In this document: positions 1-8,184 of the stretch, one piece after another | Numbering within the stretch: position 1 is the stretch's first letter | How the letters are laid out: each line of letters starts with the position of its first letter | Assembly (NCBI RefSeq): GCF_008868125.1 | Contig: NZ_WAAQ01000001.1 | Location: 124,001 to 188,000 of the forward strand | Reading direction: 5' to 3' | DNA from: Microbacterium maritypicum | Lineage (GTDB): Bacteria; Actinomycetota; Actinomycetes; Actinomycetales; Microbacteriaceae | Length of the DNA: 64,000 nucleotides | The notes under the pieces: generated by a model | What the model was told of the DNA's origin: nothing | Databases searched by the model: none | What the model saw: the letters and a program-made list of their open reading frames with translations, nothing else | Translations under genes and position numbers: made by a program

Positions 1-158
1 ATGAAGTCATGTCCGCGGGAACCGAGTGTCGCGACCGGATGTGTGCGGGGTCACGAAGGCGGCTGCGCGCTGCGGGGCCGGTACCTCGGCGGCGCTTCTC
101 TCCACGACGCCGCGGGGTTCACGGCGCACGCAGAGGCGCCGCGAACCCCGCGTCGGGC

Positions 159-434
159 TCACGCCATCTGGGCGGCGTACTTGGCGGGGTCCGAGTCGAA
201 GGCCGGACCGCACCCGGCGCAGCAGAAGTAGTATCGCTCGCCCTCGTGGTCACGGTAGAGGCCGGCGGCCTCCGCGGCCGTCTTGCTGACCGGGTTGCCG
301 ACCATGACCGGGCAGGTGGTGAGGTCATCGCCTGCTGTGCTGGTCAACAGGTTCTCGCGGCCGTTGCCTGCGGCGGCGGGGTTGATGGCGCTGGTGCTGC
401 AACAGCTGGGAGCGGCCTCGGTGTTGTTCGTCAT
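159..434 (-). CDS. YHS domain-containing metal-binding protein
   Basis: A 91-residue protein with Cys-rich ends. Residues 11-12 are CC. The C-terminal half carries a YHS-type domain (TCPVMVGNPVS, then YYFCCAGCGPAFDSDPAKY) whose cysteines are expected to bind a soft metal such as copper. The ATG at 434 is chosen because GAAAGGAACC lies just upstream; the longer reading frame upstream is antisense to copA. It follows copA by about 50 bases on the same strand and is probably the last gene of the copper operon, where YHS proteins act as small metal chaperones or sensors. The exact role is inferred from context. Confidence 0.85.
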   Translation of the reverse strand: MTNNTEAAPSCCSTSAINPAAAGNGRENLLTSTAGDDLTTCPVMVGNPVSKTAAEAAGLYRDHEGERYYFCCAGCGPAFDSDPAKYAAQMA

Positions 435-487
435 GCGGGATGGTTCCTTTCTCGAGTGCTTCTGGTGGAGGGAGATGGTGCGTGTCA

Positions 488-2755
488 TCACTTGGCGATG
501 CTCTTGAACCCGCGCAGGCGCAGGCTGTTGCCGACGACGAAGACGCTGGAAAGCGCCATCGCCGCGCCGGCGAGCATGGGGTTGAGCATTCCGAGTGCGG
601 CGACGGGGATCGCCGCGACGTTGTAGGCGAAGGCCCAGAACAGGTTGGTCTTGATCGTTCCGAGTGTCTTTCGCGACAGCCGGATCGCGTCGACCGCGCT
701 GCGCAGATCGCCGCGCACCAGGGTGATGTCGGATGCTTCGATCGCGACATCCGCGCCGGTACCCATCGCGAGTCCGAGATCGGCCTGTGCGAGCGCGGGG
801 GCGTCGTTGACGCCGTCGCCGATCATCGCGACCACCTTGCCTTCGCGCTGCAATCGGGTGACGACATCGACCTTGTCCTTCGGGAGGACTTCGGCGATGA
901 CTTCCTCGATACCCACCTCGGCCGCGATCTGCCGGGCCACGGCCTCGTTGTCTCCGGTGAGCAGGATGGGGGTCAACCCGATCGCCTTGAACTGAGCGAT
1001 CGCTTCGGCGCTGCTCGGCTTCACGGTGTCGGCCACGACGAGAATGCCTCGGGCCTGACCGTCCCACCCCACGGCGACGACGGTCTTTCCCTCGCTCTCG
1101 GCGCGGGCCTTCGTCGACGCGAGTTCACGGCTCAGCTGCTGCGACCACTCGGCGAGGAGCGAATCGCGGCCGACGAGCACGGCGTGGCCGTCGACGATCC
1201 CCTGTACTCCCTTGCCCTCGATGTTCGCGAAGTCCGAGGGGGTCGGCAGAGAACCGACCTCCTGGGTCGCCCCCTTGGCGATCGCCTGTGCGATGGGGTG
1301 CTCCGAGGCATCCTCCAGGGCGCCGGCCAGCCGCAGCAGTTCTGCACGATCTGTGCGGTCCTCTGTGAAAACGCCGACGAGCGTCATCTTGCCGGTGGTG
1401 ACGGTGCCGGTCTTGTCCAGCACGACGGTGTCGACCTTGCGGGTGGACTCCAGAACCTCCGGGCCCTTGATGAGCACGCCCATCTGCGCGCCGCGACCAG
1501 TGCCGACCAGAAGCGCCGTGGGGGTCGCCAGACCGAGCGCGCACGGGCAAGCGATCACGAGCACGGCGACCGCCGCCGTGAACGCCGCGGTCACGGGGAA
1601 TCCTGCCCCGAGCCAGCCGCCGAGGGCCACGAAGGCGATCACGATCACGATCGGCACGAACACCCCGGAGATCCGGTCGGCGAGGCGCTGCACCTCGGCC
1701 TTCCCGGTCTGGGCGTCCTCGACCAGCTGTGCCATCTGTGCCAGTTGCGTGTCCGAGCCGATTCGCGTCGCACGGATCACGAGTCGGCCGCCGACGTTCG
1801 TCGTGGCACCGGTGACGGCGTCGCCCTCGGCCACCTCGACCGGGACGGCCTCTCCGGTGAGCATGGATGCGTCCACGGCCGAGGTGCCGGAGACGACCAC
1901 ACCGTCAGTGGCGATCTTCTCCCCGGGGCGCACGATGAACTCGTCGCCCACCTGGAGATCCTCGACGGGGATCTTCGTCTCCACACCGCCACGCAGGACG
2001 GCGACCTCTTTCGCGCCGAGTTCGAGGAGAGCGCGCAGGGCCGCGCCGGCCTGCTTCTTCGACCGCTTCTCGAAGTACCGCCCGGCGAGGATGAACATGG
2101 TCACCCCTGCGCCCACCTCGAGGTAGATGTTCGCCGCCCCGTCGGACGGGGCCAGCGCGAACTCGAACGGGTGCGTCATGCCTGGCGTGCCCGCTGTGCC
2201 GAAGAACAGTGCGTACAACGACCACAGGAACGCGGCCGAGGTGCCCATCGAGATGAGCGTGTCCATCGTGGCGGCGCCGTGCTTCAGGTTGGTCCATGCG
2301 GCCTTATGGAAGGGCCATGCCGCCCAGAGGATCACAGGAGCAGCCAGCGCGAGCGAGGCCCACTGCCAGTACGTGAACTGCAGCGCGGGGATCATCGCCA
2401 TCGCGATCACGGGCACGGTCAGCACGATCGCGCCGATCAGTCGGTTGCGCAGTGACCGCAACTCAGGATCCGCGTCGTCGGCGTCACCGGCGGCCGCCCC
2501 GTCGTTCCTCTTCCCCTTCGGGGCGGGCAGGGCCGCGGAGTACCCCGTCTTCTCCACCTCGGCGATCAGCACCGCAGGGTCGTAGCCGTCAGGGACCGTG
2601 ATCTTCGCCTTCTCGGTCGCGTAGTTCACGGTCGCCACGACACCCTCGAGCTTGTTCAGCTTCTTCTCGATCCGCATCGCGCACGACGCGCAGGTCATCC
2701 CGCCGATCTCCAACTCGACGCCTGACCCCATGCTCGGAGGTGCTGATGTACTCAT
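488..2755 (-). CDS. copA: Copper-translocating P1B-type ATPase
   Basis: A 755-residue heavy-metal P-type ATPase that would pump Cu(I) out of the cytoplasm at the expense of ATP. One N-terminal HMA domain carries GMTCASC at about residues 19-25. The actuator loop has [10 protein letters not shown], the metal-site helix has the CPC motif ([12 protein letters not shown]), the phosphorylation site is [10 protein letters not shown], the P1B histidine is in SEHPIAQAI, and the hinge is [11 protein letters not shown]. Length is normal for the family. AGAAGGAAAAG precedes the ATG. It lies downstream of copZ and the His-tailed protein, with the YHS gene after it. The CPC motif supports Cu(I) or Ag(I) rather than zinc or cadmium. 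Confidence 0.97.
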   Translation of the reverse strand: MSTSAPPSMGSGVELEIGGMTCASCAMRIEKKLNKLEGVVATVNYATEKAKITVPDGYDPAVLIAEVEKTGYSAALPAPKGKRNDGAAAGDADDADPELRSLRNRLIGAIVLTVPVIAMAMIPALQFTYWQWASLALAAPVILWAAWPFHKAAWTNLKHGAATMDTLISMGTSAAFLWSLYALFFGTAGTPGMTHPFEFALAPSDGAANIYLEVGAGVTMFILAGRYFEKRSKKQAGAALRALLELGAKEVAVLRGGVETKIPVEDLQVGDEFIVRPGEKIATDGVVVSGTSAVDASMLTGEAVPVEVAEGDAVTGATTNVGGRLVIRATRIGSDTQLAQMAQLVEDAQTGKAEVQRLADRISGVFVPIVIVIAFVALGGWLGAGFPVTAAFTAAVAVLVIACPCALGLATPTALLVGTGRGAQMGVLIKGPEVLESTRKVDTVVLDKTGTVTTGKMTLVGVFTEDRTDRAELLRLAGALEDASEHPIAQAIAKGATQEVGSLPTPSDFANIEGKGVQGIVDGHAVLVGRDSLLAEWSQQLSRELASTKARAESEGKTVVAVGWDGQARGILVVADTVKPSSAEAIAQFKAIGLTPILLTGDNEAVARQIAAEVGIEEVIAEVLPKDKVDVVTRLQREGKVVAMIGDGVNDAPALAQADLGLAMGTGADVAIEASDITLVRGDLRSAVDAIRLSRKTLGTIKTNLFWAFAYNVAAIPVAALGMLNPMLAGAAMALSSVFVVGNSLRLRGFKSIAK

Positions 2756-2824
2756 GTGCTTTTCCTTCTGTCGGCTGTGTGTGCGGGTAGCAGCGCGGAG
2801 CTGCCGCAGGGCGATGCTCGTCGC

Positions 2825-3790
2825 TCAGTGCCCGTCGTCGTGGGAGTCGCCGTCGGACACGGCCGCGTCATCCCCCGAAGCGGCGTCGACCACGAACTCG
2901 GCGGTGTGCACCTGTCCGTCGACCTGGAAGTCGAGGTACAGGAAGTACCGGCCGGCGGTCGGCGCCTCGGCGGCGAACTCGATCTCGGGCCCTGAGGTCT
3001 CGCCGACCTCAGGCTCTTCCCCCTTGGCGTGCACGTGCAGGTAGGCGAGGTCGCCGTCGCGCAATGCGACGAGGTGGCCGAAAGCCCCCAGGTAGGGCTC
3101 CAGAGCGGTGACGGGCTTGCCGTCTCGCGTCACGGTGAGGGTGAGGTCTTTCGCTGTTCCCGCCGTGAGGTCGCCGTCGAGCGAGACCGTGAAGTCGCCG
3201 ACCTGTGCGGTCTGCGTCGGCTGCGGCGCCACCGGGGTGAACTCGCCCGCCACCTGGACCGTGCGCGTGAGAGTGAGCGAAGGGGCATCCGTGCCGGCGG
3301 GGGTGAAGTCCGCGAAGACGCGATAGGTCCCGGCTTCCGTCCATTCCCACGGCAGTGACCACATGCCCGTGCTCTCATCCAGCGTCGGGTGGACGTGACG
3401 GAACAGGCTCCCGTCCGAGCGCACCACGATCAGGTGCAGGTCCTTGTCATGCGCGGTCGTGTAGTCCGTGACCGGGGTGCCTGCGGCGTCGAGGATCTGG
3501 AACTGCAGCTCGCCGGAGGTTGCGACGGCTCCCGGCGCCTCGACCGGCGACAGGACGTATCCTTCCAGGCCGAGCGAAAGGCCTTTCAGGCTGTCCGCAG
3601 CGACATTCGCAGACTCCTCCGCGGCCGTCGTGGCGGCATCGTGGCCGCCGTCGTGACTGTTCATCTCCGTACCTTCCTTCCACTCGCTGACAACGCTCGG
3701 GGGAACGATGGCGCTGGCGAGGCCGAAGGCCCCACCGAACGCCACCACCACGCCGATTCCGTAGATCGTGAGGCGCGCCCCGGCGTTCAT
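2825..3790 (-). CDS. Membrane-anchored His-rich copper-locus protein
   Basis: A 321-residue protein with one N-terminal membrane segment (about residues 8-30) and then an extracytoplasmic region rich in beta-type Thr/Val/Asp sequence. It contains His clusters (HDGGHDAATTA near residue 45, FRHVHPTLDE, YLHVHAKGEE) and ends in SDGDSHDDGH. The layout suggests an outward-facing metal-binding protein with immunoglobulin-like folds. Its ATG overlaps the copZ stop (ATGA), so the two are probably translationally coupled, and copA follows 69 bases downstream. No named family is recognised with certainty. A role in periplasmic or surface copper binding is inferred from the histidines and the operon. Confidence 0.85.
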   Translation of the reverse strand: MNAGARLTIYGIGVVVAFGGAFGLASAIVPPSVVSEWKEGTEMNSHDGGHDAATTAAEESANVAADSLKGLSLGLEGYVLSPVEAPGAVATSGELQFQILDAAGTPVTDYTTAHDKDLHLIVVRSDGSLFRHVHPTLDESTGMWSLPWEWTEAGTYRVFADFTPAGTDAPSLTLTRTVQVAGEFTPVAPQPTQTAQVGDFTVSLDGDLTAGTAKDLTLTVTRDGKPVTALEPYLGAFGHLVALRDGDLAYLHVHAKGEEPEVGETSGPEIEFAAEAPTAGRYFLYLDFQVDGQVHTAEFVVDAASGDDAAVSDGDSHDDGH

Positions 3791-3999
3791 ACCGTCCGCA
3801 CCGCCGAGTACCCCGCCTCCGCGACGGCAGCCAGAATCTGCGCATCGTCGAGGGAACCGGAGCCGGTGACGACGAGCGTGCCCGTCTGTGCGCTCACCTG
3901 GATGTCTTCGACACCCGGGACTTCGGAGACCTCTTCGCGGATCGACATCTCGCAGTGTCCGCAGGTCATGCCGGTCACCTGGAACTCGTTCGTGGTCAT
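3787..3999 (-). CDS. copZ: CopZ-like copper chaperone (HMA domain)
   Basis: A 70-residue single HMA domain with the metal-binding GMTCGHC near residues 9-15 and the typical C-terminal AVAEAGYSA. It would carry Cu(I) in the cytoplasm to CopA. AGAGGAAACGCG precedes the ATG. It is the first gene of the leftward copper operon and sits directly behind the predicted CsoR-regulated promoter. Its TGA overlaps the next ATG by one base pair of codons. Confidence 0.95.
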   Translation of the reverse strand: MTTNEFQVTGMTCGHCEMSIREEVSEVPGVEDIQVSAQTGTLVVTGSGSLDDAQILAAVAEAGYSAVRTV

Positions 4000-4021
4000 C
4001 GCGTTTCCTCTTCTCGTGGTC

Positions 4022-4040
4022 AGTACCCGTATGGGGTACT
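4022..4040. promoter_or_regulatory. CsoR-type operator, distal copy
   Basis: A perfect 7-base inverted repeat, AGTACCC-gtatg-GGGTACT, lies between the predicted transcription start and the copZ ATG. CsoR-family copper sensors bind GC-rich dyads of the TACCCC..GGGGTA type, so this is probably a second repressor site. No csoR gene is present in the window. Confidence 0.65.
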
Positions 4041-4047
4041 AGTCATA

Positions 4048-4076
4048 ACCGTATACCCCGGTGGGGTATTCCTCAA
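4048..4076 (-). promoter_or_regulatory. copZ-copA promoter
   Basis: Read on the minus strand: -35 TTGAGG, a 17-base spacer, then -10 TACGGT. The spacer is almost entirely the CsoR-type dyad, so bound repressor would block RNA polymerase. Confidence 0.6.
4053..4069. promoter_or_regulatory. CsoR-type operator in the promoter spacer
   Basis: A perfect inverted repeat, ATACCCC-ggt-GGGGTAT, fills the spacer between the -35 and -10 hexamers of the copper operon. The sequence matches the pattern of CsoR operators. Confidence 0.75.
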
Positions 4077-4101
4077 GATCCTCGGAAGACGCGCAGAAAG
4101 A

Positions 4102-4143
4102 CGTCGACGGCGCAGATCACGGTCGTGACCTGCGCCGTCGACG
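4102..4143 (-). terminator. Long hairpin, likely terminator of the DUF1295 gene
   Basis: A perfect 14-base stem (CGTCGACGGCGCAG with its complement) encloses a 14-base loop that itself contains TCAC/GTGA. On the minus strand it follows the DUF1295 stop by about 45 bases and leads into TCTTTCT. It would insulate the copper promoter from upstream transcription. Confidence 0.6.
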
Positions 4144-4188
4144 AGGAGGCGTTCGTGCCGGGCTACGGCGATGAGGTGCGCTGAGGGT

Positions 4189-5112
4189 CTATGCGGCCTT
4201 CTCGCGCACGGCCGGCCGCGTGAGCCGCGGGATCAGGGAGGGCGTGTTCTCGCGGTAGGCGATGTAGTCGGCGCGATCGCCCCACTTCTTCTCGGCGCGC
4301 GCCTCCAGCAGCGGGATGCCGCTGACCCGGGTGAGCAGCAGGATCACGAACAGCGGCGAGAGGAGTGCGACCCACTGCCATCCGGCGAGCACCGGGGCGG
4401 CGGTGACGAAAACGCCCACCCAGATGACGATCTCGCCGAAGTAGTTGGGGTGGCGCGACCGCGACCACAGGCCGGTGCGGATGAACTCGTCCCGGTTCTG
4501 CGGGTCTGCGCGGAACGCCGACTTCTGCGCGTCGGCGACGATCTCGATCGCCATGCCGATGACCCACACGATGATGCCCACGACGGTCAGCCACCCGATG
4601 GGGGCGCGGGCACCGGCATCCGTGCTGATCGCGATCCAGGCGGCGGCCGCGGTCAGCGACACCCACGCGCCCTGGATCACCCACACCTGGAGAAAGCGCA
4701 GCGGGGAGCCCTTGATCTCGTCGAAACGGCCGTCTGATCCGGCCTTGTGCACGCGCAGGGCCAGGAAGGATCCGAGGCGGGCGGCCCACAGCATCACCAT
4801 CGCCGCGAGGATCCAGCTGCGCACGTCGGGCAGGGGCGACAGGAGGACGAGTGCGGCGGAGATCACGAGGAAGGTGAGGCTGCCGGTGAGATCGAAGAAC
4901 CGCTCGGTCTGCAGGATCATCGCGGGGATGAAAGCGATGACCTGGATCGCGAAGGCCGCGGCGACGGCCAGGGCGAACAGCGGGATGCCGCCGAGCGTCG
5001 CACTGTTCTGGCTGCCGGCGAGCGCGACGAGTGCGCCGATCACGAGCGCGGCGATGATCGCGATGAGAGAGGAGCGGGAGGACTTGGGGGCTGTGGGTGC
5101 GGGGGAGGACAT
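4189..5112 (-). CDS. DUF1295 / steroid 5-alpha-reductase-like membrane protein
   Basis: A 307-residue polytopic membrane protein with about eight hydrophobic segments. The C-terminal part carries the DUF1295 signature: SAFRADPQNRDEFIRTGLW, then SRHPNYFGEIVIWVG, and a final EKKWGDRADYIAYRENTPSLIP. This family shares the fold of steroid 5-alpha-reductases and isoprenylcysteine methyltransferases; the RHPNY motif sits where the cofactor binds. The substrate in bacteria is not established. The ATG at 5112 starts just after the acyl-CoA ligase gene on the same strand (17 bases), so the two are probably co-transcribed, which hints at a lipid substrate. Confidence 0.88.
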   Translation of the reverse strand: MSSPAPTAPKSSRSSLIAIIAALVIGALVALAGSQNSATLGGIPLFALAVAAAFAIQVIAFIPAMILQTERFFDLTGSLTFLVISAALVLLSPLPDVRSWILAAMVMLWAARLGSFLALRVHKAGSDGRFDEIKGSPLRFLQVWVIQGAWVSLTAAAAWIAISTDAGARAPIGWLTVVGIIVWVIGMAIEIVADAQKSAFRADPQNRDEFIRTGLWSRSRHPNYFGEIVIWVGVFVTAAPVLAGWQWVALLSPLFVILLLTRVSGIPLLEARAEKKWGDRADYIAYRENTPSLIPRLTRPAVREKAA

Positions 5113-5129
5113 GGCGTGCTTTCTGTTTC

Positions 5130-6956
5130 TCAGAGGTACAGGTCTTCGACGGTGACGGCTGCGCGATCCAGCACGACGTTCCGCTTGAGTTTCATGGTCG
5201 GTGTGACGAGCCCGCGGTCGTCGAGGTCGGCGAAGACCACGCTGAACCGGCGGACCTGCTCGCTGCGCGCCACGAGGGCATTGGCGGCGTCGACGGCGCG
5301 CTGCAGGTGGGCGCGCAGCGCCGGGTCGTTCACCGCACGGATGTCGGACGGCGCGGCCACGGGGATGCTGGTGCCTTCCGCGGCGGCCCACGCCCTGGCC
5401 TGCTCCGGGTCGAGGACGAGCAGCGCGGAGAGGTACGGCTTGCCCTCGCCGACCATCACCGCGTGCGAGACGAGCGGATTCGCTTCGACCGCGCTCTCCC
5501 AGCGGGTCGGCACGATCGTCTTGCCGTTCGACGTCACGATCACGTCCTTGAGCCGGCCTTCGAGGATCAGCCTGCCCTGCTCGTCGAGTCGCCCGAGATC
5601 GCCGGTGCGGAAGAAGCCGTCGACGAAGGCGCCCTCGTCGTGGGCCGGGTTGCGATAGCCGCTGAAGACGCCGAGGCCGCGGGCCAGAACTTCGCCCTCA
5701 TCGCTGATGCGAACGGTGAGCCCCGGCAGGGGCGAGCCGACGCTGCCCGAGGCGATGCGACCGGGCAGGTTGCCGGTGAGCGGCGCCGTCGTCTCGGTGA
5801 GGCCGTAGCCCTCGATGACGGGGACCCCGATGCCGCGGAAGAAGAGCGAGAGCTCGGTGTCGAGGGCCGCTCCGCCCGACAGGATGTACCCGACCCTCCC
5901 ACCCATCACGGTGCGAAGACGCCGGTAGAAGAGGGCGTCGAAGACGCGGTGGCGCACGCGGAGGCCGCGGTTCCTGGCGATGCGCCTGCCGGCGTCGATC
6001 CGCTCGGCGCGGCGGCCCCACGCGATGGCCGTGGCCTCGGCCTTCGCCCAGACTCCCGCGAGGCCCTTGTCGGCGGCTTTGCCCGCGGCGGCCGCCCGGA
6101 TCTTCTGCAGCACCCGCGGCACGACGACCAGGAAGGTCGGGCGCAGGGTGTCGAGGGTGGCGACGACCGTCGACGGGTCGGACAGGTGCGCGATGCGCAT
6201 GCCGCTGGCCAGGCAGATCAGCTGAAGCCCGCGCGCCAGCACATGGGCGAGGGGCAGGAAGATGACGGTGTTGCCGTCTTCGTTCACGATCTCGCTGTAC
6301 GCGGCGGCGATGTTGAGCACCTGACCGAGGAAGTTCCGGTGGCTGAGCACGACGCCCTTGGGCTCGCCCGTGGTGCCCGAGGTGTAGACGATCGTCGCAG
6401 GATCGTCCTGGGTGGCGGTCGTTCTGCGGGCCTCGAGTTCCTCGTCGGTGACGCCGACACCGCCCGCGACCAGATCGGCAAGGGTGCCGGTCGTCTCGGC
6501 ATCCATCGTCCACGCGCCGAGCGTGACGGTGTTCGTCTTCGCGAGCGCGTCCCGCAGGAGCGCCGTGTGCTCCGCGGTGCCGCCGATCGCCAGACGCACA
6601 TCGGCGTCCGCGACGATGGCGTTCACCTGTGAGGGCGAGGAGGTCTCGTAGATCGGCACGACGACGGCGCCGGCGAACCAGGCCGCGAGGTCGGCGACGG
6701 CCCACTCGTAGCGCGTGGGCGCCATGATCGCGATCGGGTCGCCTGCCTGGATGTCCTGGGCCATGAAGCCCTTCGCCAGAGCGCGCACCTCCTCTTCGAA
6801 ACCACGCGTCGTGATCGGTCGCCACGAGCCGGTCGACGGGTCTTCGACCTCGAATGCCACGTGGCCCGGGGCGGCGGCGGCCCGCGCCACGAGCAGGTCG
6901 GTGACGTTGCGGTAGCCGTCGAGGGCGGCAAGCGGCGGGGTCGATGACTCGAGCAT
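5130..6956 (-). CDS. Long-chain fatty acid-CoA ligase (AMP-forming)
   Basis: A 608-residue member of the ANL adenylate-forming family that would activate fatty acids to acyl-CoA. Visible motifs are the P-loop-like YTSGTTGEPKGV (A3), GYGLTETTAP (A5), FFRTGDLGRLDEQGRL (A7) and GRLKDVIVTSNGKTI (A8, with the expected catalytic K region). Length and motif order fit FadD15-type ligases. The ATG at 6956 is preferred over the longer frame because GAGAGGAG lies upstream. It leads into the DUF1295 gene. Fatty-acid chain length cannot be read from sequence. Confidence 0.93.
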   Translation of the reverse strand: MLESSTPPLAALDGYRNVTDLLVARAAAAPGHVAFEVEDPSTGSWRPITTRGFEEEVRALAKGFMAQDIQAGDPIAIMAPTRYEWAVADLAAWFAGAVVVPIYETSSPSQVNAIVADADVRLAIGGTAEHTALLRDALAKTNTVTLGAWTMDAETTGTLADLVAGGVGVTDEELEARRTTATQDDPATIVYTSGTTGEPKGVVLSHRNFLGQVLNIAAAYSEIVNEDGNTVIFLPLAHVLARGLQLICLASGMRIAHLSDPSTVVATLDTLRPTFLVVVPRVLQKIRAAAAGKAADKGLAGVWAKAEATAIAWGRRAERIDAGRRIARNRGLRVRHRVFDALFYRRLRTVMGGRVGYILSGGAALDTELSLFFRGIGVPVIEGYGLTETTAPLTGNLPGRIASGSVGSPLPGLTVRISDEGEVLARGLGVFSGYRNPAHDEGAFVDGFFRTGDLGRLDEQGRLILEGRLKDVIVTSNGKTIVPTRWESAVEANPLVSHAVMVGEGKPYLSALLVLDPEQARAWAAAEGTSIPVAAPSDIRAVNDPALRAHLQRAVDAANALVARSEQVRRFSVVFADLDDRGLVTPTMKLKRNVVLDRAAVTVEDLYL

Positions 6957-7083
6957 CGGGGCTCCTCTCGGTCGTGCGGGCGGCTCGGAGGGCGCGCGAG
7001 CATCGCCCATCCGCCCTTGTTCGGAACCGATGACGATTCGGATGGGATGTCCTGCCGGGCGCGAAGTGGTCGACCCGACGACA

Positions 7084-7106
7084 AAGCCCCCGGGGTCCGG
7101 GGGCTT
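7084..7106 (-). terminator. Rho-independent-type terminator
   Basis: A 10-base perfect stem (AAGCCCCCGG and complement) with a 3-base loop. On the minus strand it is followed by TTTGT. It lies downstream of the 67-residue membrane protein gene and upstream of the acyl-CoA ligase. Confidence 0.75.
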
Positions 7107-7175
7107 CATGGATGTCACTTCCAGATGATACGGCTCGATCCACTGTCCGCCGACGATGGGCGTCGTGGGCAGGCC

Positions 7176-7379
7176 TCATACTCCCAGCGCTTCGAGCACG
7201 TGGAAGGTCAGGTAGACGGGCCAGACGGCTGCCTGGAGAAGGCCGAGGACGACATCCCAGAACGCCCCGCCGGAGCGTGAGATGAAGTAGATGGCAGCGC
7301 CCACGTAGGCAAGGAGGAAGAAGAACCCCCACGGGCCCGCCTTCTCGACGACTTTGATCGTGCTCCGTTCTTCACCCAT
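7176..7379 (-). CDS. Small membrane protein
   Basis: A 67-residue protein with two hydrophobic helices (about residues 18-33 and 40-64) joined by a short SRSGGAF turn. The ATG at 7379 gives a compact protein; the longer frame would run into unrelated low-complexity sequence. No family is recognised. It is followed by a clear terminator, so it is a single-gene unit next to a divergent OsmC gene. Confidence 0.65.
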   Translation of the reverse strand: MGEERSTIKVVEKAGPWGFFFLLAYVGAAIYFISRSGGAFWDVVLGLLQAAVWPVYLTFHVLEALGV

Positions 7380-7469
7380 GGAGCAATCGTCGGGCGGATT
7401 CGCTCGGGTCGTCGGGCCGAAGGTCCTGTTCATGCGCACTCGGATTCTCCGAGTGTGTCCATGTCCGTA

Positions 7470-7483
7470 GGACGTTCGCCCCT
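7470..7483 (+). promoter_or_regulatory. DevR-like box, weak copy
   Basis: GGACGTTCGCCCCT lies 32 bases before the OsmC start. It resembles the better copies at 8035 and 9899 (GGGACCTYYGGCYCT). It is the least certain of the three. Confidence 0.3.
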
Positions 7484-7515
7484 CGTTCCGGCTGTGAGCC
7501 GCCCAAGCTGGACGC

Positions 7516-7971
7516 ATGACTATGACGGGTCCGGTAGACCGGCCTACGACGGCCTACACGGTTCATGCGAGCGTTACAGAAGCAGGGGCGGCCGTCATCG
7601 AGGCGGGGACACAGCGGATCGCCTTCGATGCCAGTTGGGGCCGCCCGCAGCCGGTAGCTCTCCCGGGGCCTGCGGATCTGCTCGCCTCCGCTCTGGCAGC
7701 GTGCCTGCTGAAGAATGTCGAGAGATGCTCCGCACTCCTTCCGTTTCGGTATGAACGCGCCGATGTGGTGGTCACGGCACATCGCCAGGACCGGCCACCG
7801 TCCTTCACGCGACTCTGGTACGAGCTCTCGCTGGTGACGGACGAGTCCCCGCGTCGCATCGAACTGCTGCACGAGAATCTGCGCCGCTACGGGACCGTGT
7901 ACAACACGCTGGCCGTCGTGTGTGAGCTCGACGGGACCGTCGTCGCCGCCACCGAGCCGTCGGGGCACTGA
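7516..7971 (+). CDS. OsmC-family protein
   Basis: A 151-residue OsmC/Ohr-fold protein. It has the family core, with GPADLLASALAACLLKNVER carrying the central-helix cysteine (about residue 63). The second cysteine is near the C terminus in VVCELDGTV, so the two-cysteine peroxidatic arrangement of Ohr/OsmC enzymes may be present, though the spacing cannot be confirmed by eye. Likely role: reduction of organic hydroperoxides in the cytoplasm. It starts at ATG 7516, is monocistronic, and precedes the bactofilin-like gene. Confidence 0.85.
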   Translation: MTMTGPVDRPTTAYTVHASVTEAGAAVIEAGTQRIAFDASWGRPQPVALPGPADLLASALAACLLKNVERCSALLPFRYERADVVVTAHRQDRPPSFTRLWYELSLVTDESPRRIELLHENLRRYGTVYNTLAVVCELDGTVVAATEPSGH

Positions 7972-8034
7972 CGGAGCCCGGACGAGTTCCGCGAGATCGT
8001 GCGCGCCCTCGGCGACCCCACCTGAGGGACCCGC

Positions 8035-8049
8035 GGGACCTCTGGCCCT
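8035..8049 (+). promoter_or_regulatory. DevR-like box upstream of the bactofilin-like gene
   Basis: GGGACCTCTGGCCCT followed by ATGACC. The core GGGAC..GGCCC matches the half-site pattern known for DevR/DosR-type response regulators. A near-identical copy lies at 9899. It sits about 135 bases before the start codon. Confidence 0.45.
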
Positions 8050-8184
8050 ATGACCACCGTCCGGCATCGGAGCACACTGAGCGCGGCTCTTCGGGGCGGG
8101 CGATACCGATGGGAGCGTCGGTGCTTGTCTGTCCTGCGGCGGCGTCAGGCGGCGTCCGGGTGTGGGTCACTGAGAGGTCATGAC

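Noticed and set aside
1..158. Short open frames at the left edge on both strands
   Set aside because: They overlap, have no ribosome-binding site and no recognisable protein; the region before the YHS gene holds nothing I can support.
440..2455. 671-codon plus-strand frame opposite copA
   Set aside because: Antisense frame produced by high GC content; copA is certain on the other strand.
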